Source: Galbula dea
Lineage: Eukaryota > Chordata > Aves > Piciformes > Galbulidae
Length of the DNA stretch: 64,000 nucleotides
Reading direction: 5' to 3'
NCBI GenBank assembly: GCA_013399015.1
Contig: VWZX01008461.1
Coordinates: forward strand, 124,001 to 188,000
Made by a program: the position numbers and the translations under genes. The notes beneath the pieces are model-generated. The model worked only from the letters and a program-made list of their open reading frames with translations. It made no database searches and was not told the origin of the DNA. Shown here piece by piece: positions 1-11,800 of the stretch. The first letter of the stretch is position 1. The number at the start of each line of letters is the position of its first letter.

Positions 1-66
1 GCATCCCTTCTCTCTGCACCCCTCCTTTCTGCACTCCTCCTATCTGCCCTCTTCCTACTTGCATCC
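1..66. repeat. 15-bp imperfect minisatellite
   Basis: A pyrimidine-rich unit that begins GCA or GCC repeats with exact 15-bp spacing at positions 1, 16, 31, 46 and 61, about 4.4 imperfect copies. The array may continue to the left of the window. Confidence 0.7.
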
Positions 67-259
67 AGGATTGTTCCTTCACCATTCTTCTCCCTTCTGA
101 TGCAATGAGCTTGCATATCTGTCTGCACTACCAAGAGCTTACAACCTTTGGTTTTCTCTGGACTCCAGAGCAATCTTGTTTATCTAATGGCAATTCTGAA
201 TCTGTTTGGGTAATTAAGGGAATTTTCAGTATGATTAATAGGTGATGGAACATTAGTAC

Positions 260-492
260 TGCAAGGTTCCACCTAAGCATAAGGAAAAACCTCACTCTGA
301 GGGTGCAGAGCACTGGGCCATGCTGCCTATACAGGTTGTGGAGTCTCCTTCTCTGGAGAGATTCCAAACCCACCTGGATGTGATCCTGAGCAACTTGCTC
401 TAGGAGACCTTCCTTTAGCAGGGGGCTTGGACTAGATGATCTCCAGAGGTGCCTTCCAACCTCTACCAGTCTGTGATTCTGTGGTTCTGTGA
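260..492 (+). mobile_element. CR1 LINE 3' fragment
   Basis: A 5'-truncated CR1 copy in + orientation. It carries the diverged end of the reverse-transcriptase reading frame (AGAGCACTGGGCCATGCTGCC), the motif GGACTAGATGATCTCCAGAG and a terminal CTGTGATTCTGTGGTTCTGTG run. Many substitutions and a broken frame mark it as an older copy of the subfamily with TGGACTAGATGATCTC near its end. Confidence 0.85.
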
Positions 493-2491
493 TGTGGAGT
501 GAAGTAAAGCCTGTCTTTTCTGCAAGGCTGTTACTGGTTTCTCAGGGATTTATGGAAATATGAAGATCACTTTTGAGGTAAAAGTGCTCAGGGGAGTTTG
601 GAGACTGTAGTGATTGTCAGCCAGAGAAGATAAAGAGCTACCTGATTTTGCTGTGCAACTGAAAGTGAAAATAAGGTGAAAAAAACTGCCCCAAAGCAAG
701 AGGAAAAATAGGAATTGAATGCACTGCATTGGAGTTTGATTTTCTGTGCATAAACACCAGAAACCACAGTTTGGCACTCAGGCCAGGACAGCATTTCTGG
801 CATTGTTGAGTGCTTCCCAGAAAGTTTCATTGCAAAATGGAGCCAGCTTGGCATTTTCCCTCCTTTTGAGCCAGGATTGTTGTTTGTAGGATGAAGCTCA
901 TATTCCTGAGTCTCAAAACAGTGGGGAGGAAGAACTGGAGAAGGTGTGTTAAAGTCAGGTTGGTTTTGCTGAGCTCCTGTTCACAAGATGTGCTCTCAGG
1001 GAAGCAATTTATATGTTGTTATAACTTTGGTTTTTTAAAGGGAAAAACTGTTAGGTTTTTTTCCAGGATGAAGTAGGTTCTGGGACTTGGGGAACAGCAA
1101 ATGCAGAGAACAGGCAACTTTGGCCTGAAAAGCCTTGAAACATAGGTATAGTATGGTCCTTTCAAGGAGCATTCTCTCACCTTGGGTGATGATACTGGAG
1201 AAACAAGTAATGGGAATAAACCTAAGGGCCAGGCCAGGGGATAAATGTGCTGAGTGGAAAGGGGACACAGGAGGATGCTGAAGGTGCTGCTTCTGTTGGT
1301 GGAAGAGCAATAAGCAATACCTCACTGTGAGCTTAGAGGTGTGTGGGCTCACCTCCTAAGTCCTAAACAGCCATTTCCAGGAACTGAGATACTTCTCTGG
1401 TCCTTAGTATAACAGTAGTAAGGACATATTAAGTTGGGTTTAATGTGCCACTGGGTAGCCATGTGGAAGTTAATTAAAGGCAGAGGGACTGGGAAAGCAC
1501 TTGAACTCCAGTAAAACTTGCTGCAGGTACTGCCTGTCCTGACTCAAGGGTCACTTTGCAATGGGAAGCAGAATGCCAACTTATCATCTATGTCAGAGCC
1601 AAGTCTCTGGGTGCTGGAGATATTGGTAACAAATGGGTCTCTGCAGAGCTGGTCCAAGGACATTATTCTAAATGGCAGGTACCTACCTTTGAATATTGGG
1701 CAGTAAATTTCCAGTAGAGAATACTCCAAGTCTGACTAAGCTCTTTGCAGATTCCAGGGAAAGAGCTACAGATGATGGGAGAGGTGGTATTTTCTATGCA
1801 GTTATTGCCAGGCAGAGTGAAACCCTCATTTTGGTATGAAATGTATGAAGATTGTTCTAGCAGGAAAATGCTACAGGATGCTAATTATATGTATATTAAA
1901 AAAAGAAAGAAAGATGGGCAGCCATTATCTCTCAACATTAAAGTGAGTTGTCCCTAAGCAATCTTGAATCAAATCACTCTCATTCTCTGAGATCCTCCAG
2001 GGTAGAGTCCTAAGCTCATTACCTATTTATGTCCAGCAAATGTTTCACTTCTGATGATGAATTGAACATTGATGTCAATAAACTAAATCAGCAGCTGCTA
2101 GATATTATAGGCTTCTGTCTAGGCAGCTTAAAAAAAAACATTGTGAAGTTGAACAATTCTCTGTGTGGCTCAACTGTTCCCAGGAGAAGCTGAGCATGAG
2201 GTACTCTGAAGTGGTATAGTGTCAGGGGAGGGAAAAGGGTTTGTGCCTGCTGTGTGGAAAGGTTAAGGGAAGGATAAAGATTGTTTCCTAATAGAAAGAA
2301 CTAGTAAAGAGGAGACTGAGGTTTCTCTGGAAAACAGTGGAAATCTATTCTCTCCTTATTCACCCATTTAGTAGTAGGTTCTTAAAAAGTAAACAGAAGT
2401 TGTAGCATGCATCTTAAATTCATCTGCTTCTATAGTGCTGATTTTCTTTCATTCTTAGGGGTTGCTTTTTCTCTTTATGTCTTTTTATATC
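493..2491. other. CALN1 intron, unique sequence
   Basis: Intron sequence with no exon, RNA gene or repeat that I recognise. Short open frames on both strands show no protein family. Small A-rich patches lie near 1896-1915 and 2131. Confidence 0.5.
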
Positions 2492-2755
2492 TGGGGTAAT
2501 GGCTTTAAACACAGAGGAGAGATTCAGATTAGATTTTAGGAAGAGATTCTTTACTCAGAGGGTGGTGAGGCACTGGAACAGGTTGCCCAGAGAAGTTGTG
2601 GATGCCTCATCCCTGGAAATGTTCAAAGCCAGTTGGATGTGGCCCCTGGCAACCTGGTCTAGTGGGTGGCATCCCTGCCTATGGCATGGGGGTTGGGACT
2701 AGGTAATCTTTAAGGTCCTTTCCAACCCAAACCATTACATGATTTTATGATTTTG
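2492..2755 (+). mobile_element. CR1 LINE 3' fragment, fairly young
   Basis: A 5'-truncated + strand CR1. It still reads the C-terminal end of the CR1 reverse-transcriptase protein (RFRLDFRKRFFTQRVVRHW... LPREVVDASSLE), then the short 3'UTR with GGTCTAGTGGGTGGCATCCC and a degenerate ATTTTATG end. It closely matches the copy at 61135-61620, so the two belong to one subfamily. Confidence 0.93.
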
Positions 2756-4195
2756 ACCTGAAGCCTCAGTCCTTGCATGGCTTTGGTGATGCTGACAGGG
2801 CTTGGTAGATGTTAGATGTTAGCAGATGCTGCAGCCCTCCAGGTAGAAGTGGTTGCAGGTTGCAGTGGCAGAGTTTGATCTAGGGATGCTGAACTGTTTT
2901 GCTGAGATTGAGAGCAAGCAAGTGAAATATTTTGACACTTCCAATTGGGATAGGTTGTGGGGGGAGTTTCCATTAGATGAAAGATGTTGTTATTTTGACA
3001 CTTTGTTGCAATTTCAGGAAAGGGGGAAAAAAAACAAGGGTAAGAATAGCAGATGGAGGGATGGAAATTTCCATATTTTTTTAAACAGACATAGTAGTTT
3101 TGAGACTCACTTAACAGTTCACTCTAGGACATGGTACTTGCAGCTTTTAGATCATTCAGTTTGTACTTTGGTGCCCAAACATGCAATTAAGTGAATGAGA
3201 TGACTTGCAAGGTTTTGGGTTGTGGTTTTTTTCCCCTTCTCTTGTCATACTAACAAAAATAACCATATAAGACTCTGATTTTAACTACTGTGCACTCAGG
3301 TTGTGGTAGTTACAGTGGAACTACAACATTTACCATGGTGGTGCTTGTACCCAGTGAAACAACCTGAAACCATCTGCAGTGCCCCAGGGTAGCTAGTGGA
3401 CACTGATGGCTCAGGCTGAATTTATTTCCCCAAGGATTGTGATTCATTCTCATTCAGGAAGGAAGACAAAAAATAATGATGGTTGCCTCTAGTTACCAGT
3501 CTGAAGGAAATCATCTGTAAATAAACCTGCTGCTGAAGGTGGAGAAGGCATGAGCTGGGGAAGGGAGTGTGCAAGGTTGGGCTTCTGCTTGCCCAGGGCA
3601 GCCAAAAAAGTGGAAAGGCATTTGGAAGAGAAGGGCTGGAGTGGGTGTGATGTCAGCAGGTGGGTGAGGATGTCTTCTCTGGATGCAGATGGAGAGAGTT
3701 AGTGACTTGTTAGACTAGGTGTCAGGTCCAGCTCTGACAGCAATCTTGTTTGTGCCCTTCAGAAAGGTAGTGAAGAAGAAGTCATCTTGTTCCCTGGTTT
3801 CTCCTTTCTTTCTTCCCAGAGGGGTGGAGGGGAGTTGGATGCTCATGTGCTCTGTAACAGGGAAGCTGGAAGGTGCAGCTGTCAAATGGGAGGAAAGAGG
3901 GGGAATTAATTAAAACACAAAGGCACAGAGAGGGCTTCTGAATGCTGAGGTAACTCTGAGAAGTGAGTGCTGTGCTCTCAGCTTGCATGGACCATAAATT
4001 TTCACCCTTTAAAAGATCTAAGGGTAAGCTTTCCTAAGAAATGTGCCTTCCAGCCCAGCCCACCACACCTGCCTTGGCCCAGCTGACTTTCAGGTGAGAG
4101 TCTTTCATGCTCCTTCCTCCTTTCTGGACTTTTTGTTCCAGCATTTCTTTCCAGCCATGTGTAATTTAGGAGTTTAATTGATGTTGTGGCTCCTC

Positions 4196-4290
4196 CCTCT
4201 TTGAGACCATTAACAAAGATGTTAGTTAGAAGGGGGCCAGATGCTGATCCCTTCTCTCCCCTCATTCACTGGGATGATGCTCAGCATTAA
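4196..4290 (-). mobile_element. possible old internal CR1 fragment
   Basis: The stretch around ATTAACAAAGATGTTAGTTA, followed by GGGGCCAGATGCTGATCCC, resembles the minus-strand view of an internal CR1 region ('...ATTGATAAAGATGTTGAACAG... GGCCCC...'). The match is short and diverged, so it could be chance. Confidence 0.35.
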
Positions 4291-5749
4291 GCATGGTCTA
4301 TGTTCTGTCTGAAACAGGCTCTTTCCCTGCAGCAGCATTGCTTGCTGACACTGTTTGAATTAATTCTGAGATAGTTTAGTGCTGCTAATAGTCACTGGCT
4401 GTGGGGTAAGCACTTTTCTATTGAAATCATCTAATATAGAGCATCACTGTTCCCAGGGGCTGAAGAAACTGAGACATGGAAAAGAGCACTCAGGCCCTGG
4501 TCTGGGCTGCTTGGCAAGAAGTGACATTTCCTGAGGCTCAGACCATGGCATTCACCAGCAACATTCTCTAAATCTTTTTGTGTTTTCTCTTCTTTTTCCC
4601 CTTTTATCCTCCAAGACATTTCTGTGTCAAGTGCCTATATTCAGGAGTAAAAGGAGATATAATATAGTGGAGAAGGGAATAAATACTAGTATTTACTAAT
4701 GCCCCAGAGGACAAGTAATCCAAATGTGAATGTGTGAGGAGTATATGCACTTCCTTGGGTGTAGAGGCTCTGCTGCCATGCAGGCTGGGCAAGGAGAAAG
4801 GCAGTGCTTGGGCAGCATCACTTTGATACCTGTTCCCCTCATCATCTTTATTCTTCTTTTTAAAGACAAAACAGGACCATTTTTCTTGATCAGGATAAAG
4901 CATCCTTATGCAGAGCAGCTTCCAGCTGAAATGGAAGAGGTCTCAAAGTTTCTCCCAAGCCTTGGCAATGTCTTTGTTGAGAGATTTACTCCAGAGACCA
5001 CATCCACTCCCAGTTCTGAGCCAGGAGCATCAGTTGCCATGACAACTTCTTTGGAAAGTCATATGGGAAAAGTGCTGATGTATTTTTAGCTTTAGGTAAT
5101 GAAATTTAACAGCTGGAAATAAAGGTGAAGGCCAGCCAGGGTGCCACAGGTTCATGGACTGCTGTTTGGGACTGGCTCTTCTGGCATCTCTGACAGGGAG
5201 AGCTGGGGGGGAGCTATGTTTGGGAAGGATGCTCAGACCTGTGGCTCACATGCTGGGTGCTATGCAGGACAGTACCTGTGAGTACACCAGAGGAGAAGGA
5301 ATCACTCTAAAGAAAAGCTGATAAGGATGTGGTGTTACATGTAGAGATAAAGAAGAGGCACTGACTGAGGTCATAGCTGCTTCCTGCACAGTGTGTTCAA
5401 CCTATAAATAGCTCTTCAAATATACCTCTGCACAAGTGGTATTTATAGAATGATGAGTGAAAAAGCTCCCTTTAGTGTCAGGAGTTGATGTCTGAAGGAT
5501 GCTTCAGGCTTGGTCAAAAGTTCAGGCCTCTGAGAAGTGTGGAACAGAGCTGGACCCACATGTGTGGGGTTTTTTTCTCCACTGCTTGGGGCTCAGTGCT
5601 GTTAAATGTGCACTCTGAAACCAGTGTGTCTGGAGAGGATGCTCACTAGATGCTGGCATTCAGACACCCCACAACAGAGACCCTGGGCAGAACTAATTTA
5701 TTCCTGTAATTTGGATCAACAGAACTCAGATGTAAACTCCCCTGAAGGT

Positions 5750-5960
5750 AGGCTCCTATTTTAATTTCTAAAATATTTTCTCAGCTCCCTGCAATATTTT
5801 TATTTCCTTCATCTTCAGCTGTCATAAGCTTATTTTAAAATTAATTGATTTGGATGTAATATTTATTGCACTTTAGCTTTCAGCACAGCATATGAAAATA
5901 GATTTCACTACAGCTGGCAGTGTCTAATAGGATTCATTCTTACTCCAAAGACTCTTTGCA
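5750..5960. other. AT-rich block, candidate conserved noncoding element
   Basis: A compact AT-rich stretch with homeodomain-like cores (TTTTAAAATTAATTGATTTG near 5832), flanked by ordinary intron sequence. It has no repeat or coding signature. The call rests on composition only. Confidence 0.2.
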
Positions 5961-7595
5961 TTATGTCCCAATACTTCCAGCTGATTTTGCTCTGAACTGC
6001 CTCACCCTCTTCTCATATCACTGAGCTTACACCAGCCTGGGCTGGCAGGGAGACAGAATGAAGCATTTCAGTTTAAAGAAGCCACAGCTGATGCATACCT
6101 GGACCCAAACTGTAGATGTTACAGATCTGGCCCAATAGCCACTGGAATTAATAGGATCTTCCCTTTTTTTGCATCCATGGGCTCTTTGGCTGGATTAAAA
6201 ATTGATCATATCTCATTATAATAACCACAGCTGTGGTGAAGATTAAGCAGTAGGTCACAGAGGTGCCCTGGCACACTCCCAGGGTATTACACAGGGAAGA
6301 AAGCAGCACATGGAGGTTGGAGCAGGCTTTGCTAACACACTGGTGTTGTCATGGGAGTGGTGAGCTTTGATGTGAGGCCACTTAGAAGCAGCCTTTGAAT
6401 TGTAAAGCTTTAAATAATCTGTTAGCAAAGATGTTACTGAAACCATTTCCCAGTGGGTTGGGATGCTCCTGGACCATTCCTTAGCTTTCCCATGGCCCTG
6501 CTGCAGAGGCTGGTACCTCTCTTACCAGAGAGGACAGAGACAGCTGGCCTGCTGGTAGTCTATGGCAGGACTGAGGATATTTTCATGTCTGAGGCTTCAT
6601 GCCTGAACTACCCAGGGCTGGCCAAATGTTTTCCATCCAATCTGTTTCCTGATAGAGTATTTTTTAATTAAGTTTGTTGGGGTTTTTCTGCTGGGTTGTT
6701 TTTTCCTTTATCCCCCAAACCCCCTATTTTCTTTCCCACTTCTTCAACAAAAAACTTTCATGTGAAGATTAAACCCCTCTGAACAAAGCTGCAGCATCCC
6801 CCAGCATGCTGGTTTTTCATATATCCTCATTCCCAGAGGAGAAAGGATCAAGCATCCTGTGCTCTCCTCTCCACAGCAGGGTGCAGAGACTGTTTAATAA
6901 GAACTAAGAAACCAGCACCTCTCTCCCTTCCCACCTCCAATCAAGTCCTTTCAAAGCTCCCAGCTGGCTGAAGCGTGAAAATTTCTGTTTGACAGCCACA
7001 ACAGTCAGAGCTGGGGAGCTTGGTGGTGGGGCTTCAACTTAAGAGGTGTGAGGAGCAGGAAACAGGCATAGTCATCGAGATGGTGGATGCATGGGAGTCC
7101 TTTGGTGTGCTGCAGGAGTAGAGAATGGCTGCTAAAGGCTGTAGGGGGATGTGCCTGAATTAAAAAGCAAAACAAAGTCAGATGTCAGAACCTGAACTAG
7201 GCTGAGGAAGAATGATGGAAGTGACTCTTTTGATGGTGTCAGCATTTTTATTGTTCTGAGGCAGTTTATTGCTGTAAAATGGTTATAAATTAGAGAAAAG
7301 CTCTAAAGAGGACTGAGAGATGGAAATTGCCTGTTTGTGGTTTAAAAGATGTACATTGACATTTATCAGACAAGGAAGAACATGTGCATCCAGGCTTTGG
7401 CTGCAGAGCCCCATGCCCTGCAAAGGAGGCACTCAGCACACAACTGTTCCTCTTCTCAGAGTTTGGCTGGAGAAAGTTAGAGCTTGGTCTGCTCATCTGT
7501 CATAAAGTAGATCTGCCTTTGTGGACATGCTGAGTGGCTTGGAGAAGGGATGCTGGAGCAGCCTCTGGGGCTGGAGTTTGCTGTGCAGCCATATG

Positions 7596-7803
7596 CAGAG
7601 AGTCTTTACCAGGAGGGTGGTTAGGCACTGGAACAGGTTGCCCAGGGAGGTTGTGGATGCCCCATCCCTGGCAGTGTTCAAGGCCAGGCTGGATGTGGCC
7701 CTGGGCAACCTGGTCTAGGGACTGGCATCCCTGCCCATGGCAGGGGGGTTGGAACTAGATTATCTTTAAGGTCCCTTCCAACCTGAGGCATTCTATGATG
7801 ATT
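7596..7803 (+). mobile_element. CR1 LINE 3' fragment
   Basis: A + strand, 5'-truncated CR1 that begins within the end of the RT reading frame (LPREVVDAPSLAVFKARLDV). It contains CATGGCAGGGGGGTTGGAAC and ends in CATTCTATGATGA. The low divergence suggests a fairly young insertion. It is the first of three + strand CR1 copies before the CALN1 exon. Confidence 0.93.
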
Positions 7804-8029
7804 TACTGTAGGTCAGGATAGTTCCCCTCCAGCAGTCCAGGACAGATGCTGTAGAAAAAAATGGAGTTCAATGTGTAATGAACAAATAATTTTTCAGTGA
7901 TATTTAGCACATAAAACAGCCAGTGTGGGTGTGGATGCTGTTGTATTTTTCTGTCTGCATAGAGGTGTGCATGCACCACTGCACACACATGTATGTATGT
8001 GTGTATGAATATATTATGATTATACTGAC

Positions 8030-8299
8030 TACTGACAGGACTAGAGGGAATGGGCTTAAGTTGTGCCAGGGTAAGTTTAGATTAGATATTAGGAAGAATT
8101 TCTTTACTGAAAGAGTGGTTAGGTATTGGAATAGGCTGCCCAGGGAGGTGGTGGAGTCACCATCCCTGGAGGTTTTTAAGAAGAGGATAGATGTGTTTCT
8201 TCAGGGGATGATTTAGGGGTAAGAGTAGTGTAGGGCTATTGGTTGGACTGGATGATCTTGAGGGTCCTTTCCAACTGTAATGATTCTGTGATTCTGTGA
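8030..8299 (+). mobile_element. CR1 LINE 3' fragment with intact RT C-terminal frame
   Basis: A + strand CR1. The end of the RT reading frame is open from the left boundary to its natural stop at 8214-8216 (FRLDIRKNFFTERVV, LPREVVESPSLEVFKKRIDV), and a short 3'UTR ends TGATTCTGTGATTCTGTG. Its subfamily differs from the copy at 7596. It is a truncated mobile-element remnant, not a host gene. Confidence 0.93.
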
Positions 8300-8360
8300 A
8301 ATGATCAAGTATGCATCATTCACATCAGAAAAAGGCAATATGTGTTGCTAAACCTCATGA

Positions 8361-8583
8361 GGGGGTTTAGATTGGATGTTACAAGAATTTGTTCTCAGAA
8401 AAAGTTGTTAGGCATTAGAACAGGCTGCCCAGAGCAGTGGTGGAGTCACCATCCCTGGAGGGGTTTAAAAAGCATTAGATGTGGTATTTAGGGACATTGG
8501 TTTAGTGGCATGGTGGTGATAGCTCAACAGTTGGACTTGATGATCTTAGAGTTCTCTTCCAACCTTAATGGTTCTATGATTCT
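8361..8583 (+). mobile_element. CR1 LINE 3' fragment next to CALN1 exon
   Basis: A + strand, 5'-truncated CR1 (GTTTAGATTGGATGTTACAA to GGTTCTATGATTCT). It ends 74 bp before the first base of the CALN1 exon at 8658. Together with the copies at 7596 and 8030 it forms a same-orientation run of three CR1 tails, the last two 61 bp apart. Confidence 0.92.
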
Positions 8584-8629
8584 CCAAGATGTGCAGATTC
8601 ATTGCCCAGGGAGTCCTGCACCCTAACAA

Positions 8630-8657
8630 CTCCTCTCTTGTTCCTTCCCCTTTGCAG
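8630..8657 (+). promoter_or_regulatory. CALN1: 3' splice site of CALN1 exon (8658)
   Basis: A long pyrimidine tract (CTCCTCTCTTGTTCCTTCCCC) leads to TTTGCAG. It fits the 3' splice consensus and the exon phase. Confidence 0.9.
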
Positions 8658-8801
8658 AAATCCGTGAAGCTTTCCGGGTGCTGGACAGGGATGGCAATGG
8701 CTTCATATCCAAGCAGGAGCTGGGCATGGCGATGCGCTCCTTGGGATACATGCCCAGTGAGGTGGAGCTGGCCATCATCATGCAACGCCTTGACATGGAT
8801 G
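8658..8801 (+). CDS. CALN1: CALN1 internal exon: EF-hand 1 and first part of EF-hand 2
   Basis: This is a 144-bp internal exon of calneuron-1, a neuronal calcium sensor of the CaBP/calmodulin superfamily. The protein is tail-anchored in Golgi membranes and is known to restrain phosphatidylinositol 4-kinase III beta at low calcium, opposed by NCS-1. The exon starts after a strong pyrimidine tract and TTTGCAG. Its first two bases complete a split Glu codon, and it ends one base into a Gly codon before the donor GTGAGT. The translation runs EIREAFRVLD... to ...MQRLDMDG. The first EF loop is DRDGNGFISKQE, with D1, D3, N5 and E12 all present, so it should bind calcium. By recalled human numbering it covers about residues 40-88 and appears identical to the mammalian protein. 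Its relative CABP7 differs at several positions (recall), which favours CALN1. The upstream coding exon is outside the window. Confidence 0.97.
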
Positions 8802-11800
8802 GTGAGTCTTCACTCTGGGTTCTCCTCTCTTGCTGGTGGACAAGATCTTTCCCAGTGCACTGCATCCCATGGTTTTGACTCAAACAATTTGCAGTCACCC
8901 AGGAAGGTCTGGAGAGGAAGCTGTGAAACTTTGCCTTTCACCACGGAAAGTAAAGGGCTGATGACAGGGAGCTGTCAACCTGCCATGGATAAACCTGCCA
9001 CCCACACAAGGGAGATGGAGCATCTTCTGTCTGACCAGCTGATACAGCAGGGTGAAGACAGAGCAGCTCTTCCAACCTTTCTCTGCTGAGTTGCAAATGG
9101 TCTTTTGCAAGGATCTCTTAACTTTTCTCTTTGCACTCCTGGGCTGTACCTGGCCCAGTGATGCTTACTGGGAGATGCCCAATCAAGCAGACCTGCCCTG
9201 TCCTATGGCCTCACCAGTCCTTGCATGTGAAAGATGTTGTGGATGGGAGCTGTGCAGTGTTGTAATGAAGTGTTTGTGGGTTTTAAAGGGGAAGTTTAGA
9301 AGGGTGGAAAAATTTTGAGCAAAATCCTGCTGTGAGAGCTCATCAAACGATTACTCAAAGGTAATAAAAGAAACAGAACCCACCATTAACAGGAAAGAGA
9401 AATGCAGCAGCAGGATGCTGGAGCCAGGGGGGGACTTTTTAACTGCTGCAAAGCTACAATCAGAACTGATCACAGTGAGCAGGCTGTCTTTAAAATGTCC
9501 TTGGTCAGAGCGGGAAGGGAGACTACTCCTGATGACTGAAATGGGCAGGGAAGCTGGAGTGTGGATCTGACCTTCTCCCACCCTTCTGCAGGTGGCTGTG
9601 GCAGGGTGGGAACACTATACAAAGTTAGATGCCATCATACTGAACTAGAGTGCTGGTGGAAGCCCTGGTCTGAAGAAGGATGCTTGGCAAGCCAGCGTGA
9701 CCCATTGGGCATCCTTGGGGTCAAGATCTGCTGAAAGCAGAGACCATGGGAGATGGTGGCATTAGGAGTGAAGGTTTCCTACCTCCCTGGACATACCTGA
9801 GCTGAATGCCCCCAAGAAGGGTACAGCACAACTATGCTATATTCATTGGGCTGGGGAAGCAGGGAAGAGGCTGTCAGCCTGCTGGAGGGTGTTTAGCATC
9901 TCCCTTAGACAGGGAGGCAAAGTGATGCAAAACCTGGAGGGTAGAGAAAATCAATTGTGGAAATGATCTCATTCCTAAAAGAAAAGAAAAGAAAAGAAAA
10001 AAGAACCACACCAAAACCAACACAATTTAAAAAACCATTTTCTCCAAAAATCATTGTTTGCATTTTGTTACATTCTGGTGACCCTTCCTAGCAGACTGGA
10101 TGATTTCTCTTTAGGTTTTACAAAGGTCAGGCTCAGCATGGTGCCAGTTCATGAGGTCGTTTACCAAAACTCTGAGCTTTGTTGGAAAAAGAGTGCTGTG
10201 GACTTGGCTTCCAGTTTTGATTTGTCTCCAGTTATTCTCTGACTCTTGGTCTCACAGACTTGAGACTTTGGCACTCTTTGAAACACACTCCTGGTGTGCA
10301 GGGACCTGTAATCAGAGAGGTGGAGTTAAAATGTAAAGTAATGAGCTGCAGATGGATGGTGTTAGGTTCCTGTCTGAGGCTTTTCAGAAAGCTCAATGCT
10401 TTTTTCTGCAGAGATGGGAGGTGATCCTCCAGCTCTTCCAGCACAACAGTTCCAACAGCTCCAAAGTTCCAGTCTGGTTGTACTGGGTGTTTTTATTGTC
10501 CTTATGTCTCAGCTGCCTGTTGTTGTGGAATTTTGAGCAGAGGGTTTTAGGGGCTGGACACAAGTCTGTGCTATGTGAAGGTCAAATGAGCCATACATTA
10601 AAAAAAGAGACAGAGTAATGGGAAATTCCTTAGGCACTGAGCAAATAGGGTAATAGTATGTGAAAGATTTACCTAGACTGCAGTTTGAATTAATGCTATA
10701 TGACCTGAATTAATATTATATCACTTGTGGCTACTTTCTTTCTGATGGATTGTCTCAATTTTTTTTTTTTTCCTGGGATTTAACTTGAAATATGTAGTGA
10801 GAATGAGCAATAGCTTCCTCCTTCCTTTCCCACTGTGATTGAGCATCATTCAGTAGCAGGGCTTGAGCCCAGTGAGCTCTTGGAGATATTGGTTGTGCCT
10901 TGGATTCCCAGGGACATCTTTACTCCCCTTCCCACATACTCCTGTTGAGGGTTGCTGAATTTTTGCAAGGCTTTGGCTCAGCATCAGGTGGTAGGAAGCT
11001 TGGCTGGAGGAAAGGTCACGTTGAAGGAGGAGTCCCCTGTGGTCAGGAAAGCCAGGGAGGAGGCAGCAATCCTCCTGTGCATCTCCTAACACCTGACATG
11101 AATTATGATGTGACAGGTAGTGTAGCCAGACATCCATTTCTCCATGGAAGGCTGCTGCCAGTGTCTGCTAATAATGAGGTAATACAATTGGCAGTGGTTT
11201 ATATTTAATCTGATCCAGCCTGAACAGACCTAGTGCAAACATAAGGTTTTCATCAGAAACTACCTTGGGAGCAGATTCACATTGCAGGATGGCAGAGTGG
11301 CTGGATCTGCCATGCCTTATTTAACTGATGAGCTTCAAATAATGAGCAACCAGAGTTGATCTGAATGTGCTTTTCATTGCAAACCCTGTTTTCTGGAGGG
11401 GTATGGAGGAGGTCAGGCTGAGGAGACATTCTCTCTGCAGGAGCAGGATTGCTAGGTTGGACAAAACATGTTTTAAGAGGAGTATATACAATGTATGCTG
11501 GAGTGGTTTTGTGGCTGAGCATAAACTGATATGACAAGAGCATTTCACACCTCTGTGTCACCTTCTGCCACAAAGGATCTCACTGAGCTCAGTGAATAAT
11601 GCAGGGATCAACTCCAGAGATGTCCAAGGACAGTTACTTCTGAGGCTGTGTGTGCAGCTGTTCAGTAACACACAGTGAGCCTCCAAATCAGAGCAGAAAT
11701 GAAGGTGCATTTCATAATTCATTGCATTTGAGGGCAAAATGTAGGTAATTCAGAAACACTGCTTGAACTTCAGTGAAAATGACAATTGCATGGCTTGGAT

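Larger units (their letters stand above)
2756..7595. other. CALN1 intron, mostly unique sequence
   Basis: Mostly unique intron DNA. A weak CR1-like fragment lies near 4196-4290, and an AT-rich block that may be conserved lies at 5750-5960. Other open frames are short and unrecognised. Confidence 0.5.

Noticed and set aside
8030..8216. Open frame with LPREVVESPSLEVFKKRIDV that looks conserved
   Set aside because: It is the C-terminal end of the CR1 reverse-transcriptase frame in a 5'-truncated LINE copy, not a host gene; the same applies to similar frames at the other CR1 copies.
8589..9089. 166-codon + strand frame across the CALN1 exon
   Set aside because: It reads the exon in the wrong frame and runs into intron; the EF-hand frame is the real one.
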